From assembly GCA_964397525.1 (NCBI GenBank), contig CAYNIY010000031.1:1-16446 (forward strand): 16,446 bases of DNA, in the 5' to 3' direction. Made by a program: the position numbers and the translations under genes. Of the stretch, positions 15,145 through 16,446 are shown one piece after another (position 1 is the stretch's first letter; the number at the start of each line of letters is the position of its first letter). Source of the stretch: Syntrophopropionicum sp964397525 (lineage in GTDB: Bacteria > Bacillota > Desulfotomaculia > Desulfotomaculales > Pelotomaculaceae). The notes below the pieces were generated by a model. That model was given only the letters and a program-made list of their open reading frames with translations, had not been told where the DNA came from and ran no database searches.

Positions 15145-16194
15145 TTATCCCACCATTTCGTTTGCTGACCTATATCCATGAATTTTTCTTGGATAGTCAT
15201 TCATCCAATTTTCAATCCTTTGTATTTCTTTTTTGCTCAGTTTCCCTATATCTGTTCCTTTCGGTATGAATCGCCGAATCATTTTGTTGGCATTTTCATT
15301 GCTGCCCCGTTCCCAGGAACTGAAAGGGTGCGCGTAGTAGAGCTTAAACCGCTGCTGTCCTGGTTTCCTGGCCGACATCTCTAGCGCCTGCCAGTTTAAA
15401 AATTCACTCCCGTTATCGACTGTAATTGTCTTGAATTCCTTGCAGAACCGGTTCCCCTTTGCCATCTCCAACCTGTCCAGCGCCCTTAGCACGGATTCCT
15501 GCGTCATGTCCGGCATCTTCCGTATAATCTCTTTGCGGCTGCTCCGTTCAGTGAGTACAAGCAGTGCAGCTCTGCTCCCACTCTGCCTGCCTTTTACACA
15601 GTCCATTTCCCAATGCCCGTATTCCTCACGGCTTTCGATATATTCGGGCCTTTCCTCTATGCTGGTTCCTTTTATATTTCTATGAGTGATGCGGACCTTC
15701 TTGTATTTGCCTTTTTTACGCTTTTGCTTTACTAATAGGTCTTTGTTTGTGATGTTGGTGAATATTTCTTTGTCTATGTAGTTGTACAGTGTCTTTGTGC
15801 AGATGCTGGTCTTGAATTCTGTTTCCTTATTTCTGATTTCTCCTATAACTGCATCAGGTGAATACCTGTCTTTGATGATCCGCTTCTCAATATGCCCGGC
15901 CAGTTTGTGATCTCTGCCGATTTTCAGCCCGGGTCCTTTGTTTTGTGCATTCTTCAGGTATATGCGTTGTGCGCTGTCCGCACAATATCTGTTTTTATAT
16001 GTTAGGTCGCTGTTTAACATTCTTACTGTCCCGCGGGCTATCTCCCTTTCTATGGTTCTCCTGTGCTTGCCCAGCGCGATGGCTATTTCTTTAGGACCGT
16101 TCTTTTCTTTCAGCAGGATTTCAATTTGGTAGCGCTGTCTCTCTGTCAGGTGTTTAAAGCTCCTTGCCTTCGTGGTACAATGGTTGTGACTCAT
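15145..16194 (-). CDS. IS30-family transposase
   Basis: This DDE transposase catalyses cut or copy transfer of the IS. The 349-aa product has an N-terminal helix-turn-helix (about 10-55, LTERQRYQIEILLKEKNGPKEI then RRTIEREI) and an integrase-like catalytic domain. Acidic residues are visible at D198 (GHWEMDCVKG), D260 (ITVDNGSEF) and in the segment SSWERGSNENANKMIRRF (E295 or E300). The PRKIHGYRSANEM C-terminal signature is typical of the family. I start at the ATG at 16194, 8 nt after GGAGG; the upstream TTG at 16200 is too close to it. No frameshift or internal stop is seen, so the protein looks functional. Confidence 0.95.
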   Translation of the reverse strand: MSHNHCTTKARSFKHLTERQRYQIEILLKEKNGPKEIAIALGKHRRTIEREIARGTVRMLNSDLTYKNRYCADSAQRIYLKNAQNKGPGLKIGRDHKLAGHIEKRIIKDRYSPDAVIGEIRNKETEFKTSICTKTLYNYIDKEIFTNITNKDLLVKQKRKKGKYKKVRITHRNIKGTSIEERPEYIESREEYGHWEMDCVKGRQSGSRAALLVLTERSSRKEIIRKMPDMTQESVLRALDRLEMAKGNRFCKEFKTITVDNGSEFLNWQALEMSARKPGQQRFKLYYAHPFSSWERGSNENANKMIRRFIPKGTDIGKLSKKEIQRIENWMNDYPRKIHGYRSANEMVG

Positions 16195-16278
16195 ATGCAA
16201 CCCCTCCGAATGTTTTTGGTTTGGTCGCTTAAAACATTATCAGAGGTTTTGCTTTGAGTCTCCTTTTTTATTGCTTGC

Positions 16279-16296
16279 GGCAATTAATTTTACAAC
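16279..16296 (-). repeat. Candidate right inverted repeat of the IS30-like element
   Basis: On the minus strand GTTGTAAAATTAATTGCC pairs with the left repeat at 15104-15121 (14 of 18 identical). It lies 84 bp upstream of the transposase start, a normal position for the transposase-proximal end. Confidence 0.55.
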
Positions 16297-16345
16297 TTAC
16301 CCATGTCCACGGTTCACAATGTCTCAGGTTTGATGAAACAGTACC

Positions 16346-16446
16346 TTAATTCTTGACCGCTATTGGCCCCCTTGACAGGGCAATTTTCCCTGTCCGGACC
16401 AGTTCGACAATGCCGTAATCCTCAAGCACTGAACAGAACGCGCTGA
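16346..16446 (-). CDS. ilvN: Acetolactate synthase small subunit, C-terminal fragment (runs off window)
   Basis: The last 32 codons before a TAA at 16346 read AFCSVLEDYGIVELVRTGK and then IALSRG, which matches the C-terminal end of the regulatory subunit of acetolactate synthase (family pattern: F..LL..YGI.E..RTG..A..RG). This subunit binds branched-chain amino acids and provides feedback control of the first common step of valine, leucine and isoleucine synthesis. Only the 3' end is visible, so completeness cannot be judged. No ilvC follows; the IS30 element begins about 50 bp downstream, and no terminator is seen between. The call rests on recognition of a short segment. Confidence 0.7.
   Translation of the reverse strand, partial: SAFCSVLEDYGIVELVRTGKIALSRGPIAVKN

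Larger units (their letters stand above)
15104..16296 (-). mobile_element. IS30-family insertion sequence
   Basis: One transposase gene almost fills the segment, and candidate imperfect terminal inverted repeats flank it, giving an element of about 1.2 kb, the normal IS30 size. The transposase appears intact. The IS sits between an ilvN/ilvH 3' end and the rpmG promoter, in the same orientation as both. No terminator is visible between the transposase and rpmG, so IS transcription could enter the ribosomal operon. Confidence 0.8.

Overview
The window is the ribosomal protein / RNA polymerase / elongation factor supercluster (str-rif region) of a Gram-positive bacterium. It lies entirely on the minus strand, so transcription runs from high to low coordinates. 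Gene order is rpmG, secE, nusG, rplK, rplA, rplJ, rplL, rpoB, rpoC, an L7Ae-like gene, rpsL, rpsG, fusA and the first codons of tuf. The L7Ae-like gene between rpoC and rpsL, strong AAGGAGG-type Shine-Dalgarno sites, GTG/TTG starts and a Firmicutes-style L10 leader point to Clostridia. The protein sequences look most like the Desulfotomaculum/Pelotomaculum group. That placement is inference from memory, not from a search.

Upstream edge (16446-15100): the last 32 codons of what looks like the acetolactate synthase small subunit (ilvN/ilvH) are followed by an apparently intact IS30-family insertion sequence, with candidate imperfect terminal inverted repeats at 15104-15121 and 16279-16296. The IS points in the same direction as the housekeeping genes and ends about 30 bp before a consensus promoter (TTGACA-N17-TAAATT, 15044-15072) that should drive rpmG.

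Translation and secretion block (14978-10878): rpmG and secE are separated by about 300 bp with no recognisable tRNA-Trp. secE has a long lysine-rich N-terminal extension. nusG has a perfect 7-bp hairpin between its Shine-Dalgarno-like sequence and its conserved ATG. rplK-rplA follow, then a textbook L10 leader with attenuator-type terminator ahead of rplJ-rplL. The terminator and rplJ are separated by an unusually long stretch whose two sides carry 7-bp tandem repeats in opposite orientation.

RNA polymerase block (10877-3439): rplL ends in a perfect 18-bp hairpin. A near-consensus sigma-A promoter (10734-10762) and a leader of about 275 nt precede rpoB, and rpoC follows with a TTG start. Another short patch of the 7-bp repeat lies between rpoB and rpoC.

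Downstream block (3393-1): L7Ae-like, rpsL, rpsG, fusA and tuf are closely spaced and probably read through from rpoBC. Together these genes supply ribosome stalk and decoding-centre proteins, the transcription machinery and its NusG factor, the translocon subunit SecE, and the elongation factors. The coding genes are ordinary; the interest lies in the control regions and the disturbed upstream boundary.
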